Shown piece after piece: positions 13,351 to 23,289 of a stretch of 64,000 nt of DNA; position 1 is the first letter of the stretch; each line of letters opens with the position of its first letter. The notes beneath the pieces are model-generated. The model was not told the origin of the DNA, made no database searches, and saw only the letters and a program-made list of their open reading frames with translations. Source of the DNA: a virus; IMG/VR virus record IMGVR_UViG_3300025789_000031, positions 21,756 through 85,755 of that record. The stretch is one strand, 5' to 3'. A program made the position numbers and the translations under genes.

Positions 13351-14187
13351 TTAAGGATTACTAACTAAGTTGATAGTCCAAAAATCACTACTCATGTTAG
13401 TATCCCGAATTACTTGATATGGCATATAAAAATATCCATGATCACCCCAATTTGGTCCCCAACTATTTCTGGCGATAAACCAGTTGTGTGCGTCATCATA
13501 GCCAACCAAACAGACAGCATGACCACCTAGTAACTGTTCTTTAGCAACATTTGGATATGGCATAATTCCAGTTCTTGCTACTGCTACAGACTCAAAACTA
13601 GAGTAAACTTGGAATCCTACTACAACTGGTGTTCCAGCCGCCAATGCATTCTTTACAGCATTAAAGTCTTCACATTTTGCATAACTTACCACTTTGCGTT
13701 TGGCAGCATCTGCATACGCCACTGAACTTGGAGTTCGTGAGAACTTAGTTATGTCATATGGCCAAGTGCTTTCTAGTGGCGCACCAACAGTATAACATGC
13801 TTTGATGCCATCTCGAATATAAGCACCTCTGTCTTGTGATATAGTCCCTTCAAGAAGCCGTTCTTGATAATAGATAAACAAACGGCTTACGCGCAACGAT
13901 CTGTTTTGGTTCTTTTTGTCTATTAAGTCAATCGCTCCCGCAATGGCATTTCCTGTACAGGACCCAAGGTTACCCTGATCATCAATAGGACTTGCATATG
14001 GTCGCAAATCAACTTTAGATGGCATACTGGGAATGCTTGATAATTGATATACGAAATCGCGATTATCAAACGGGTCTGCTACCCAATGATAGCGCGGTAG
14101 AGGCTTTGGTAGGTTTGTTTTCGTAATGCTTTTTGGTGGATTGAATGCAGGGTCTTGACTGGTGTCAACTATTGGTTGTTTCATCAT
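13351..14187 (-). CDS. Papain-like C1 cysteine protease next to tail fibres
   Basis: The product is 278 aa. It has the papain triad context: oxyanion Gln and Cys in QGNLGSCTGNA (residues about 71-81), His in GGHAVCLVGYD and Asn in ARNSWGPNWGDHGY. There is no signal peptide and only a short proline-rich N-terminal region. It is the last gene of the fibre operon, so it may mature fibres or be virion-borne and act on host surface proteins; both are inference. Start ATG at 14187 or the next codon. Confidence 0.88.
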   Translation of the reverse strand: MMKQPIVDTSQDPAFNPPKSITKTNLPKPLPRYHWVADPFDNRDFVYQLSSIPSMPSKVDLRPYASPIDDQGNLGSCTGNAIAGAIDLIDKKNQNRSLRVSRLFIYYQERLLEGTISQDRGAYIRDGIKACYTVGAPLESTWPYDITKFSRTPSSVAYADAAKRKVVSYAKCEDFNAVKNALAAGTPVVVGFQVYSSFESVAVARTGIMPYPNVAKEQLLGGHAVCLVGYDDAHNWFIARNSWGPNWGDHGYFYMPYQVIRDTNMSSDFWTINLVSNP

Positions 14188-14213
14188 ATCTTAATCTTTC
14201 TTTCATTCAAATT

Positions 14214-15536
14214 TTAAATGGGAATTCCATATAATCGGAATCTTCCACCATTGATGTTTCCAGTTCGTGATAATAAACGAACGGCATTATATGGGGTAGT
14301 GCTTCTATAGCGACCTGCTCCCACTTGAGCATAATTATTTCCATCTACCGATGAACATGATCCTGTGTAGTCTACTTGTTTATAATTTATGGAACTGTTT
14401 GGATCATATAAATTAATTGTAGCCCCAAATGCACTTGGTGATGTGGAACCACCTGCTGGAAGTTGAATAGATACGGCGTTATTGCCGTGGACGGTATTAT
14501 TATACCCACCTGAACCAAATACGGTTTCAGACCAATCATAATTTCCACCAGTATCATATGTAGCACCACCATTGGTTGACATTTGAATTTGAAATTCTGC
14601 ATCGGAAAGTCCACCAGTAATAACAATAATGTAATTTAGATAGATTGAGTTATTAAATGCAGTTAGCGGAACGGCTGATTGCGTCGATGAAACAGTTACA
14701 TCTTGAAGTAAAACGCGATCACTAGTAATAGTAACTGTAACATTCCCCGTGCCAGTAACGTTAACGGTTGCACCATTGAATTTAATAGAATTAATATTAG
14801 TATAAGTATTAGTAGAATCTGCTACCGTAAGATGGCTATTAACATTTGAAATGTTACTACCATCTCCATATAAATAGTTTCCAGTAACTATGTTGGAAAC
14901 TACTGATCCAGATGCGATAAGATTTCCGCCGCGAATATTACCCGTTACTGATAGAGAAGTCAATGTGCCAAGAGAAGTGATGTTTGGTTGGGCATTTGAT
15001 GTTAAGTTTCCACTTAATATTGTGGCACTAATGTTACTTGCAAAAATATTACTGGTAGTAAGAGTATTTGATGTAGAATTAAATGTGAGTCCAGCCGACC
15101 CCGCAAAAGTCCCTGCATTATTATATTGAATTTGTGTATTTAAGCCTCCCGGAGAAGTGTTACCGCCGCTTCCCGCAGCAGCCCACGAAACATTCCCATT
15201 ACCGTTGGTACGTAAATAATACCCATTGCTTCCACCGGGAATATTCAAAACACTTACATCGGTGACACTAAGGTTGTTTAAAACTCCGACACTTGTAATG
15301 TTCGGTTGTGCAGCATTGGTTACTGTCTGGGCAAGAAAGGCTTGAGCAACAGGCGGGAAATATGTGCCGCCAGCACCATTAAGAATTAAATTACCCACAA
15401 TTTGTAAATTGGCCTTGTCGGTAATTGGATTGCTAAGGTTGCTCGTATCAACAATAGGAATCAACGATGTAGCAGAAATATTTGCTCCTATATCGCTAAG
15501 TTGCGTAATCTTAATTGCTGTTAAATTTCCACTCAT
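14214..15536 (-). CDS. Tail-fibre-type structural protein
   Basis: The product is 440 aa, Gly/Ser/Asn/Thr rich with no Cys-rich motifs. Repeats of the form PNITSLGTLTSLSVTGNI and GDGSNISNV are typical of long, thin phage fibre shafts. The C-terminal 150 residues form a beta-rich, Gly/Asn-rich tip. It ends 27 bp before the protease gene. A late box precedes it. Confidence 0.78.
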   Translation of the reverse strand: MSGNLTAIKITQLSDIGANISATSLIPIVDTSNLSNPITDKANLQIVGNLILNGAGGTYFPPVAQAFLAQTVTNAAQPNITSVGVLNNLSVTDVSVLNIPGGSNGYYLRTNGNGNVSWAAAGSGGNTSPGGLNTQIQYNNAGTFAGSAGLTFNSTSNTLTTSNIFASNISATILSGNLTSNAQPNITSLGTLTSLSVTGNIRGGNLIASGSVVSNIVTGNYLYGDGSNISNVNSHLTVADSTNTYTNINSIKFNGATVNVTGTGNVTVTITSDRVLLQDVTVSSTQSAVPLTAFNNSIYLNYIIVITGGLSDAEFQIQMSTNGGATYDTGGNYDWSETVFGSGGYNNTVHGNNAVSIQLPAGGSTSPSAFGATINLYDPNSSINYKQVDYTGSCSSVDGNNYAQVGAGRYRSTTPYNAVRLLSRTGNINGGRFRLYGIPI

Positions 15537-15554
15537 TTGTTTTTCCCGTGATGT

Positions 15555-15561
15555 TATTTAT
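15555..15561 (-). promoter_or_regulatory. Late promoter-like box
   Basis: The minus strand reads CATAAATAACATC, 19 nt upstream of the start at 15536, overlapping the end of the previous fibre gene. Confidence 0.45.
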
Positions 15562-17645
15562 GATGTTGGTAGTCCTAAAACGGCTGCAAGAACTTGATTG
15601 TACGAACTGGTTAATGGTCCACCTGCTGATCCATAATCTCTCCAAACTACCATTCCGGCCATTCCTCTTTGCATGTAATTGTTGATGATCGCACATTCTG
15701 ATGGGGTGAATTGTCCCGGATTTTTGAAAGTTATATTTTTATGTTCATAAGTTGGAAATCCAATTCCCACGGTCATCAGAATATTTGCATAATTTATTGG
15801 ATTATTTTCGGTACCGGATGGTCCTTTTGTTATTAATGCCAATTGGTTATCTAAGGACTGAGTTATATTCTGTTCAGCATTACCTTTCCATGCAACAAGG
15901 CATAACTTTAAATTCGGAGTATTGTTCAGTTCCAATAAAATGTCACTGACTGTTCCATATGAGTATCCTGTATTTTGTGCACCACTGCCATTCCATGCAT
16001 TTGGGTACGCAACAAACTCTAAACCGACACTAGCACAAAGTGCCGCATATAATTGAAGTTGTTGTAACAAATCACTGGAACTTCTTCCATCCTGTGCCTC
16101 AGAATCTAATATAACTCCGGTTGCCACATTAGAGTCAATTAATCGTGCAGAAGAAAGTATAATCTGATCAATGCCAACATAATATGGCCCACCCAATACC
16201 CCAGTCAAGTAGGTAGGAAATACTGTGTTTATATTATCATATGCATCCTGAAAAAACATAACAGAACTATCAGGTATTCCAGCATTATTGGCAACATCTA
16301 AATATCCATACTGCATTGGGTCTGTGCTATCACTATGTGCTGGAAATCCTAAAGTATATCTCAGTAACGTCTCAGTTGCCGCATTGGCAGTTTCTAAACT
16401 GCTATACTGCATTCTACATTGTAGCATAGGGCTTCCAGATACAGTTGGATCATTGCGCACGAGAGTATACGATGTTGTTGTTCCTGCGAGATAGTCAGGT
16501 GCCAAATTGTTAGGACGAGTATTATAGGGTGCTGATGCCAATGCTCTCATCTGCCAAATCCAATGATGACCGCCTATTGTAGTTTCTGAAGTTACAGAAG
16601 GCTGTAAACTTGCCACTACCTGTGTTCCAGAATCTGATTCCGGATAATATGCATATCCCGGATTGGTTGGTGGGTTGTTGATCTGATTAGTTTGGTTGTC
16701 AACAACCGGGGGTGGAATATTCTGATATACACGAAAATCAGGGCCGTTAATTGTGCGTACTTGTGTTATGCTATTTGGAGAAAAATAAGCAGGAAATGTG
16801 GGAGCATCAATAGGATAATCATTATTAATAGTCCCACATGCGCTCAAATAAGCCAAGCATGCCCCATACAATGAATCCAGTTGTGCTTGCGTTAATCCGC
16901 CACCGAACCCAAATAATGGACATTGAATGCTAGAAAACCCTTCCTGTACATATGGTTGATTTACGTTTAAATTAAACATTGTTAACTGATTTACGTAAGG
17001 TACACCTACCGCAGTGCTAGGAAAACTTACTGCACCGCCAGAGTTATATCCAATAACATTGTTAAAATCATTATTTCGGCTCCAAGCAAAAAACCCACCT
17101 TGGGAGGCTGCACCAACAGTCATATTGACAGCATAAGTACTATTTGCATAGAACGAAAATGTGTTTTTATTGTGGCAACAGATTGCCGCTCTAGTCAAAG
17201 GATTATTGCTCTGACATCCCATGTCATAAGTGGTGCTGGAGTAATTTTGTGACAATGACCACATAAACATAGATGCACTGGAAAGAGTATATTTAGTAGT
17301 ATCCGTAAATAAATTACAGTTAGTATTCAATTTCACATTTGTGCCATTTCCCTGAAATCCCACATTAGGAAGAAATCCGGAAACGCCGTATGGTATATAT
17401 AAATCAAATTGTGGCTGTATTAAATTATAAGGCGTTGTTCCATAATCATTTTGGTTTAATAGATATAATGCCTCTAGCTGCTGCCATACACCAGATGATT
17501 TTAATTCAGAAATTAAATTATCAGTATATGTTACATAATTATATGGTGGTTTAACTGCACATCGGGAATACCAAGTTACTGTTTCTGGTTGTAATATGCC
17601 TTGAGGTAACCCCTGCTGTAAAGATGTTCCTGTGTATAAACCCAT
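15558..17645 (-). CDS. Large adhesin/fibre protein with glycosidase-like C-terminal domain
   Basis: The start at 17645 (MGLYTGTSLQQG) is chosen because it lies next to the stop of the previous gene with GGGGATATTAAG as ribosome site. The longer reading would overlap that gene by 80 bp. The product is 695 aa. The first two thirds are Asn/Tyr/Ser rich. The C-terminal 230 residues (IILSS...GVILDSEAQDG, LCLVAWKG, MTVGIGFPTYEH, GMAGMVVWRDYGSAGG) look like successive strands of a TIM-barrel glycoside hydrolase, possibly GH18-like. It may degrade capsule or polysaccharide. Confidence 0.7.
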   Translation of the reverse strand: MGLYTGTSLQQGLPQGILQPETVTWYSRCAVKPPYNYVTYTDNLISELKSSGVWQQLEALYLLNQNDYGTTPYNLIQPQFDLYIPYGVSGFLPNVGFQGNGTNVKLNTNCNLFTDTTKYTLSSASMFMWSLSQNYSSTTYDMGCQSNNPLTRAAICCHNKNTFSFYANSTYAVNMTVGAASQGGFFAWSRNNDFNNVIGYNSGGAVSFPSTAVGVPYVNQLTMFNLNVNQPYVQEGFSSIQCPLFGFGGGLTQAQLDSLYGACLAYLSACGTINNDYPIDAPTFPAYFSPNSITQVRTINGPDFRVYQNIPPPVVDNQTNQINNPPTNPGYAYYPESDSGTQVVASLQPSVTSETTIGGHHWIWQMRALASAPYNTRPNNLAPDYLAGTTTSYTLVRNDPTVSGSPMLQCRMQYSSLETANAATETLLRYTLGFPAHSDSTDPMQYGYLDVANNAGIPDSSVMFFQDAYDNINTVFPTYLTGVLGGPYYVGIDQIILSSARLIDSNVATGVILDSEAQDGRSSSDLLQQLQLYAALCASVGLEFVAYPNAWNGSGAQNTGYSYGTVSDILLELNNTPNLKLCLVAWKGNAEQNITQSLDNQLALITKGPSGTENNPINYANILMTVGIGFPTYEHKNITFKNPGQFTPSECAIINNYMQRGMAGMVVWRDYGSAGGPLTSSYNQVLAAVLGLPTS

Positions 17646-17646
17646 C

Positions 17647-19743
17647 TTAATATCCCCAATATAATCCTGAATCTTCCCATCCCATTGTCCAACATGACAG
17701 TGTTCCACCACCAATTCCGGAAACAAACTGAATTTGTCCGCTTGTGTTGGTAAGTAAATATCTTGATAATGAGGTTGCAGAAGTTGCTATATCAAATCCA
17801 GCAGTTCCAGTAACATTAAACGATCCCGCAGGAGCACAAGTTTCATCTGTTGATGCCACGGTTGTATAATATGCCGATCCATTGAATCTGCTTATAGGCT
17901 TAACTCTGATACCGGTAGGAACACTTAATGTTAGTAGTTGCGGAACAGTTGATGTAATTACTTGGTTTGCATCATGTGCTGCGTTAGTTAAATAAAATAT
18001 ATTTCCGACACGGTGAGTAAAATTAACAAATTGTGTGCTGGCATTTACTGGAATTGATGCAATTCTTATATAATATCCACCAATATAACTACTTGGTAGA
18101 GTTGGGGAAGACGCCGATATAGACCCAATATAATCGCCTCCAGTTCCATCACTCTTACAGATAGCATAAATGTGATAGGTTCTGGAAGAACCAACTGTTC
18201 CGGTATCCAATAGCCCACCATTAGAACCTGCTGTCCAACTTGATGCGATTGATTTATTGGTTATAGCACCCGCTACAATTGTAAATGATCCTGTGCTATC
18301 TGGCATGGTATATGCAGTAAAACTAAGTGCTGGTGAAGATGTCGCATAATTACTAATTGTTCCCGGTCTCGGAGCACTTGCCCCACCTGCAGGTCCTCTT
18401 GACCCAGTTGCACCCGTAACACCAGAAAATGTAACATTAGCACCAGAATTCAACTGAGTCCCGGTTGCAGTTGCAACGTTTACGGATAATGAGGTTGTTC
18501 CCCCACCAGAAGTAATTCTTCCCTGAATTGAATTTCCACTATCAGTTGCAAATACATATGAACCGTTTGGAAATGCGGTTCCGTTAGATACTGGCAATAC
18601 AGTTGTGCTGGCAATGGTAGCATTAGCTGTGGTGGTAGTGGCACCTGGCCCTATAGGACCTGCTCCACCTTTTATGTTTGCAATCTGGTTCCAATAATCA
18701 TTATCACTGTTCTGTGTCCACTGAAACACATTTGAGGTTGTGGTATTAAGATACAAGTCCCCATAATTTCCATAATATGGTGTGGTAGGATTGGAACTGC
18801 CAGTTGTCCATATGGTGCCGGGTGTTCCTGTTGGAATTAAATACGTTCCACTAAAAGCCGTTACGGCATATGGCGATAAATTAATTACTTCAAGTACGCC
18901 GGAAGATGGGTTACTAAGAATTTTTACCAAGAGATTTAAACCACCATCAACAACAATACCATAACTTCCAGCAGGAAACTGACTAGAATTGGCAACATTC
19001 ATTGTTGATATGTTATAAAAGTAGCCAGAAGACCACGTGGAAGTCAATGTAGTATATGCATTAATTCCCGGAACACCAGCAACTATAATTGATGAATTTA
19101 CTGCCGCTATTTGTCCATATGTATTATTAGAATATAAATTTTGGAGGGTTAAGGTATTGGTTCCACCACCAGCAGTAATTAATCCATACATTGGTGGGGA
19201 ACTATTTAATAACACACATGTTCCATTTGTATACTGACTGCCATTTGCAACAACCACATTTGCGGTATTATTCAATACTGGAACGGTAAATGATGATGTC
19301 AATGTTGTAGCGCCGGGTGGAGATAAATTCACCCCATTACTGACGCGAACTACAGCAAGAGTATTACTTAATACCGCAATTGAAACAATGTCCACTGCTC
19401 CAGTTATTGAACTTAAAGAAGAGCCGGGTGGAACCGTATAATAGGTATCAAACACGAGATTATACCCGCCGCCTTGAGTTATGAATAAGTCAATTTGCAC
19501 GCCCGGTGTAAAAGATGAACCCCAATTTGGAAGGGTAATATTACCACTTGTAGTAAGTTCATATCTTCCATTAGTAGTGAATGAAATTGCACTCAATAGA
19601 CCACTAACTGTGCCAAGATTAATCGGAGTTATAGTTCCGAGAGCGTTTTGTGCGATAGTGGCAGAAGTATTAGCACTCGTGTTTGCAGAAATTGCCAGTT
19701 GTTCTGCCGCAACTGCCAGTGATTGGGCAATAATATCTGACAT
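17647..19743 (-). CDS. Tail-fibre protein with short collagen-like segments
   Basis: The product is 698 aa. The N-terminal helical part is rich in ASANTSANTSA. A Thr/Ser/Val-rich shaft has repeated NGTxFPNGSYV-type units, collagen-like GPIGPG and GVTGATGSRGPAG segments occur near residues 355 and 445, and the tip is beta-rich with conserved aromatics at its end (CWTMGWEDSGLYWGY). This fits a trimeric fibre. Its start overlaps the stop of the upstream gene by one base. Confidence 0.75.
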   Translation of the reverse strand: MSDIIAQSLAVAAEQLAISANTSANTSATIAQNALGTITPINLGTVSGLLSAISFTTNGRYELTTSGNITLPNWGSSFTPGVQIDLFITQGGGYNLVFDTYYTVPPGSSLSSITGAVDIVSIAVLSNTLAVVRVSNGVNLSPPGATTLTSSFTVPVLNNTANVVVANGSQYTNGTCVLLNSSPPMYGLITAGGGTNTLTLQNLYSNNTYGQIAAVNSSIIVAGVPGINAYTTLTSTWSSGYFYNISTMNVANSSQFPAGSYGIVVDGGLNLLVKILSNPSSGVLEVINLSPYAVTAFSGTYLIPTGTPGTIWTTGSSNPTTPYYGNYGDLYLNTTTSNVFQWTQNSDNDYWNQIANIKGGAGPIGPGATTTTANATIASTTVLPVSNGTAFPNGSYVFATDSGNSIQGRITSGGGTTSLSVNVATATGTQLNSGANVTFSGVTGATGSRGPAGGASAPRPGTISNYATSSPALSFTAYTMPDSTGSFTIVAGAITNKSIASSWTAGSNGGLLDTGTVGSSRTYHIYAICKSDGTGGDYIGSISASSPTLPSSYIGGYYIRIASIPVNASTQFVNFTHRVGNIFYLTNAAHDANQVITSTVPQLLTLSVPTGIRVKPISRFNGSAYYTTVASTDETCAPAGSFNVTGTAGFDIATSATSLSRYLLTNTSGQIQFVSGIGGGTLSCWTMGWEDSGLYWGY

Positions 19744-20297
19744 TATTGACCTCCAGCAATGAAAAATGTTCCAGTTGAACCACCGGTCAATTGAACAAAT
19801 TGACGACCAGAAAGAGAAAACGTGCCAGTAGTGCTGATTGTATTCGTAGTAGTGATTCCTGATGAATTGTTAACCACTACAGTTTGTGGAATAAAGTCTG
19901 AATTATTGTCTGGGCTTACAGTAATCTGATATGGAGTAGCAGGAGCAACGGTGCAAGTAATAATTACAGTTGAATATTTTCGCATGTCATATGCGGTGAT
20001 CCCATTCCACGATAAAGGCGCTAAGTAATACGGAGTAACTATTCCAATATTGTTTGTTCCAGCGCCTAATACTGGATTGTTTGTTACAGAAACATTTGGT
20101 GTTCCTGTTATAGTTACACTTAAAGTTGATGCGAGTCTGGAATAGATTCCAGAAAGGAATCCTAAAATTCCAGAACCACCAGAAGGAGGTGAAATTCCGG
20201 TTCCGCCCGTTCCGAGTCCTGAAGCAATCGCAGCAAGATTTCCGCCACTTTCCTGTGCAGCATTTGTTGGAAGATTAGGTGTTTCAATATATGCCAT
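19743..20297 (-). CDS. Small fibre-associated structural protein
   Basis: The product is 184 aa, Gly/Thr/Asn rich, with GLGTGGTGISPPSGGSG then beta-strand repeats ending FVQLTGGSTGTFFIAGGQ. It probably forms a fibre connector or tip subunit. The gene lies in tight order between two fibre genes. Confidence 0.65.
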   Translation of the reverse strand: MAYIETPNLPTNAAQESGGNLAAIASGLGTGGTGISPPSGGSGILGFLSGIYSRLASTLSVTITGTPNVSVTNNPVLGAGTNNIGIVTPYYLAPLSWNGITAYDMRKYSTVIITCTVAPATPYQITVSPDNNSDFIPQTVVVNNSSGITTTNTISTTGTFSLSGRQFVQLTGGSTGTFFIAGGQ

Positions 20298-20311
20298 TTA
20301 ATTAGTTCCTA

Positions 20312-21091
20312 TTAAAAAATAACCCATGATGTGCCAGTGGACAAAAATCCAAACAAACTATTTTTGTTAGTAAAAATAACATTAGCATATCCATTTATTA
20401 AGTCTGTTCCGGATGGTAATACAGTTACCGTAACACCAGTTCCATTATTTTGTATTTGAATGGGCACACCTACCATAGTGCTTGCTGATGGTAGAAAAAT
20501 AGTTGATGTGCTATTTACCATTATTAAATTATCAGTAGGAGTGACAGTAGTATTGCCAATAATAGTTCTAACAGCAAGTGATGGAGCCTGTGCTCTTGGT
20601 AATGATCCGGAAGTGACATTACTTGCATTAATTGAACTAATATTATAACCGTTTCCGATTAGGTTAGTCGCTAAAACATTTCCAGTTATTGTAAGATTTC
20701 CGGTTGATTGGTTAAACGTAAAATTTGGAGACCCTCCAAATAATCCAGCATTATTAAATTGAACCTGTGCATTGGAACCACCGGGTATACCGTTGCCACT
20801 ACCACCCCCAGTTGAGGAAATAGTAACATTTCCGTTTGATTGGTCAATGGTAATATTGGTTCCAGCAATAATATTTGTGACACCCGTATTCGTTATTGTT
20901 GCAATTCCAGTGGTTGTATTGGAGGTAACGTTAATGCCGTTACCAGAAACAAATCCAGTAGAAGAGAACGAACATGCAAACAGAGTGTTAAAATTTTGCT
21001 GCGTTTTTGTAAATGCAGTGTATAATGAGTCGCTTCCAGCAGACTCATTTGGCAAGCCAATGTTGATGTTTTGTTGTCCGGATATACTCAT
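20312..21091 (-). CDS. Tail-fibre-type structural protein, first of the fibre operon
   Basis: The product is 259 aa. MSISGQQNINIGLPNESAGS begins a fibre head common in T4-like phages. The shaft has NITIDQSNGNVTIS and GNLTITGNV repeats. ATAAGGACTAAAG precedes ATG, with a late box 18 nt upstream. This box may control all genes down to the protease. Confidence 0.75.
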   Translation of the reverse strand: MSISGQQNINIGLPNESAGSDSLYTAFTKTQQNFNTLFACSFSSTGFVSGNGINVTSNTTTGIATITNTGVTNIIAGTNITIDQSNGNVTISSTGGGSGNGIPGGSNAQVQFNNAGLFGGSPNFTFNQSTGNLTITGNVLATNLIGNGYNISSINASNVTSGSLPRAQAPSLAVRTIIGNTTVTPTDNLIMVNSTSTIFLPSASTMVGVPIQIQNNGTGVTVTVLPSGTDLINGYANVIFTNKNSLFGFLSTGTSWVIF

Positions 21092-21108
21092 CTTTAGTCC
21101 TTATGATG

Positions 21109-21115
21109 TATTTAT
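21109..21115 (-). promoter_or_regulatory. Late promoter-like box for the fibre operon
   Basis: The minus strand re­ads GATAAATACATC, followed by AAGGA and the start codon at 21091. Confidence 0.55.
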
Positions 21116-21124
21116 CAATAAGAA

Positions 21125-22849
21125 TTAGGATTTATTGATCGCATTCCATTTTTCAGCCATGGCATTAACAAACTCTGCGATATTAGACAATTTGTGTTGC
21201 TTCATATAATTGATTATCTTGATTGCATTTTTTCTGTCAGGTCCGGAACTTGGTTTTCTGGCGTTGGATAAATCATTTGCCAATCCTTGCGTCGTTTCTT
21301 TTTGGTAGTAATTGCTATCAAGATTACGAATAATATCTTTGGCTTTTGAACTTAGCTGAGACCGATCTGTAACCTGCATTACTTCAAGCCAAGGAATAAG
21401 CCAACCACGGTGTCTACTGAATGATCTACTAAACGATTGTTGTCCAGTAAGTGCGTTAACTTGAGATGTTTTGGATGTATCAAGATTTCTCCAAGCAGAT
21501 AGATCATTATAATAGTAAGCGGGAATATTACGCTTTTTTGCTTCTAATAGAGTTTTTCTTGCATGTGCCTTAGTATTTGGTTCTGCATCATCATTGATAA
21601 ACACATGAATAGCAGTAACGCCATTAATAGGAATAGATGGTTCTTTGCTAAACAACCTATCTTCTGCCTCATGTCTTCTATGATGAGATTTTGCTGGATC
21701 GCGGTTTTGCCAATAGTCTACTGGCTTTGATGGATATTTGCTGTTATAATAATTACCATCTAACACAAACATAACAGCAGATGAACCAACGTAATCATGA
21801 TATCCACCTTTTGAAGTTCGGGTAGTGCTTAAAAAGTAGTGATATCCTTTTGGCATATATTGTTGTTCAATGCTGCCCAATGCACTGCTCAGTTCAAAGT
21901 TTCCAGTTGCAAGAATATTTGAAGCAGCATATATGTTGGTATAGTGATATACGATTCTGCTTAGACTCTCATCAAGTTGCTGTGTATTTTCAGTATCCTT
22001 AGTGATGAGATATCGTTCACCGACTTCCTTCATGCTATAGCCGGGTATCGCCGCGAGTTTTTTCCATACCTCCTGCATCGCCTCAGATTGTATTTTATCT
22101 GACATGAGATTATATTGACTTAATAGCATCTTATAAAATGCCATAGCAAGCCCCTGTCTTCTATATTCAGAATTTAAATAAAACATAGTAACGGTTCTAT
22201 ATTCTGGGGCATGTTTTTTGGATACCATTACCAACCCAACTGGCTTATCACCATCCATAAAGAAATATGCATCACTATACCCAAATGGACCAACCAAAAG
22301 ATTTAAATTTCCCAACGATCCCGCTTCACTAAGTTTTCCAGCATCACTGAGCGACTTGAATTTATTTTGCATTTGTTCTTGCCAAAACTTGTCATCATCT
22401 TTACTGTGGGAAATTGTCTGCACTTCATTAACGGGTTCCCAGTGCATATTTTTGGATTTACCGATGTGATGGAATCCGTGTTTTTTGTAAAACTTGATCA
22501 GCTTGGCTTGTGATACTGCACCTTTATCCCAAGGGAACAGCGTAAGTGTAATATCATCTTGTTGTGCTAAATTCTGCAATATCTTCATCGCCTTTGAGCC
22601 CGCGCCAGAACGCAGCGGAGTTGCCTGAATCCATTTTAGTTCTACTTTGTTTCCCTGTTTAGGGGTAAGTTCAAACTGCACAATCTGCATGTCATCGCCC
22701 TTACCAAAAGTCATCAGACGATTACTACGACTGAGGGGACTTTCAGGAAACTTTTCATAGACCTTAACAACCCATTCTTTAGTCTTCTCTGAAGGCCCAA
22801 AGCCACTGAGTTTGATTGACTCTTCGGTTATGAATTCTGCTGCCCTCAA
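21125..22849 (-). CDS. Capsid-targeted GNAT-GNAT-ART-like fusion protein
   Basis: The product is 574 aa. The leader MRAAEFITE ends in I-T-E, the T4 prohead protease cleavage pattern. Residues about 30-136 look like a GNAT acetyltransferase (RSGAGSKAM near 80, FYKKHGF near 120). Residues about 150-283 look like a second GNAT (MFYLNSEYRRQGLAMAFYKML near 222). From 298, YHYTNIYAASNIL, FLSTTRTSKGGY and RRHEAEDRLF give a Y-H-Y / S-T-T / E pattern like ADP-ribosyltransferase folds. T4 Alt is a packaged ART, so delivery of a host-modifying enzyme is plausible. The activities are inferred. Confidence 0.7.
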   Translation of the reverse strand: MRAAEFITEESIKLSGFGPSEKTKEWVVKVYEKFPESPLSRSNRLMTFGKGDDMQIVQFELTPKQGNKVELKWIQATPLRSGAGSKAMKILQNLAQQDDITLTLFPWDKGAVSQAKLIKFYKKHGFHHIGKSKNMHWEPVNEVQTISHSKDDDKFWQEQMQNKFKSLSDAGKLSEAGSLGNLNLLVGPFGYSDAYFFMDGDKPVGLVMVSKKHAPEYRTVTMFYLNSEYRRQGLAMAFYKMLLSQYNLMSDKIQSEAMQEVWKKLAAIPGYSMKEVGERYLITKDTENTQQLDESLSRIVYHYTNIYAASNILATGNFELSSALGSIEQQYMPKGYHYFLSTTRTSKGGYHDYVGSSAVMFVLDGNYYNSKYPSKPVDYWQNRDPAKSHHRRHEAEDRLFSKEPSIPINGVTAIHVFINDDAEPNTKAHARKTLLEAKKRNIPAYYYNDLSAWRNLDTSKTSQVNALTGQQSFSRSFSRHRGWLIPWLEVMQVTDRSQLSSKAKDIIRNLDSNYYQKETTQGLANDLSNARKPSSGPDRKNAIKIINYMKQHKLSNIAEFVNAMAEKWNAINKS

Positions 22850-23256
22850 CGTTTGTATCCCTTGAACGGTCTGATGGGAGAGACATATTCAACATCCGAT
22901 TCTTCTTGACTGACCGGAGTGCTTACTGATTTCTTACCTTTTAAGTGAACTAACTTTAGTGCTTTGTCTATTACTGCACCAATATCGGGATCAAAAGAGG
23001 ATACTACTTCATGTTCGCCCCATTCACTTTCTGCTTCAAATGGTTCTTGATATTTGAGATTTTGAACCCCATCTTCTCTGCCACCATCTCCTCTGACAGC
23101 AGCAATACTTAAACCAAATCTATAAATTTTATAGAAATCTTGGTTAGTTAACTCGGGGATAATATAAGTATGCGGAAGTGGACGCCTTGCCAACTGTAAA
23201 CCATTTTCTCTATCATCTGGATCAAATGATTCAGTTATGAATTCGTGTGCTCTCAC
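22846..23256 (-). CDS. Small protein with capsid-targeting-like leader
   Basis: The product is 136 aa with a GTG start at 23256, AAAGGA upstream and a late box. MRAHEFITE is nearly identical to the leader of the next gene, which it overlaps by 4 bp. After the predicted I-T-E cut, the protein is soluble, mixed alpha/beta, with a basic tail. No enzyme motif is seen. It is probably an internal head protein. Confidence 0.7.
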   Translation of the reverse strand: MRAHEFITESFDPDDRENGLQLARRPLPHTYIIPELTNQDFYKIYRFGLSIAAVRGDGGREDGVQNLKYQEPFEAESEWGEHEVVSSFDPDIGAVIDKALKLVHLKGKKSVSTPVSQEESDVEYVSPIRPFKGYKR

Positions 23257-23276
23257 TATTTTTCCTTTATCTGTTG

Positions 23277-23283
23277 TATTTAT
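23277..23283 (-). promoter_or_regulatory. Late promoter-like box
   Basis: The minus strand reads GAATAAATACAAC, 20 nt before the GTG start at 23256. Confidence 0.55.
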
Positions 23284-23289
23284 TCCACA

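Noticed and set aside
15558-17726. Longer start of the large adhesin at 17726
   Set aside because: It would overlap the preceding gene by 80 bp; ATG at 17645 has a proper ribosome site next to the upstream stop.
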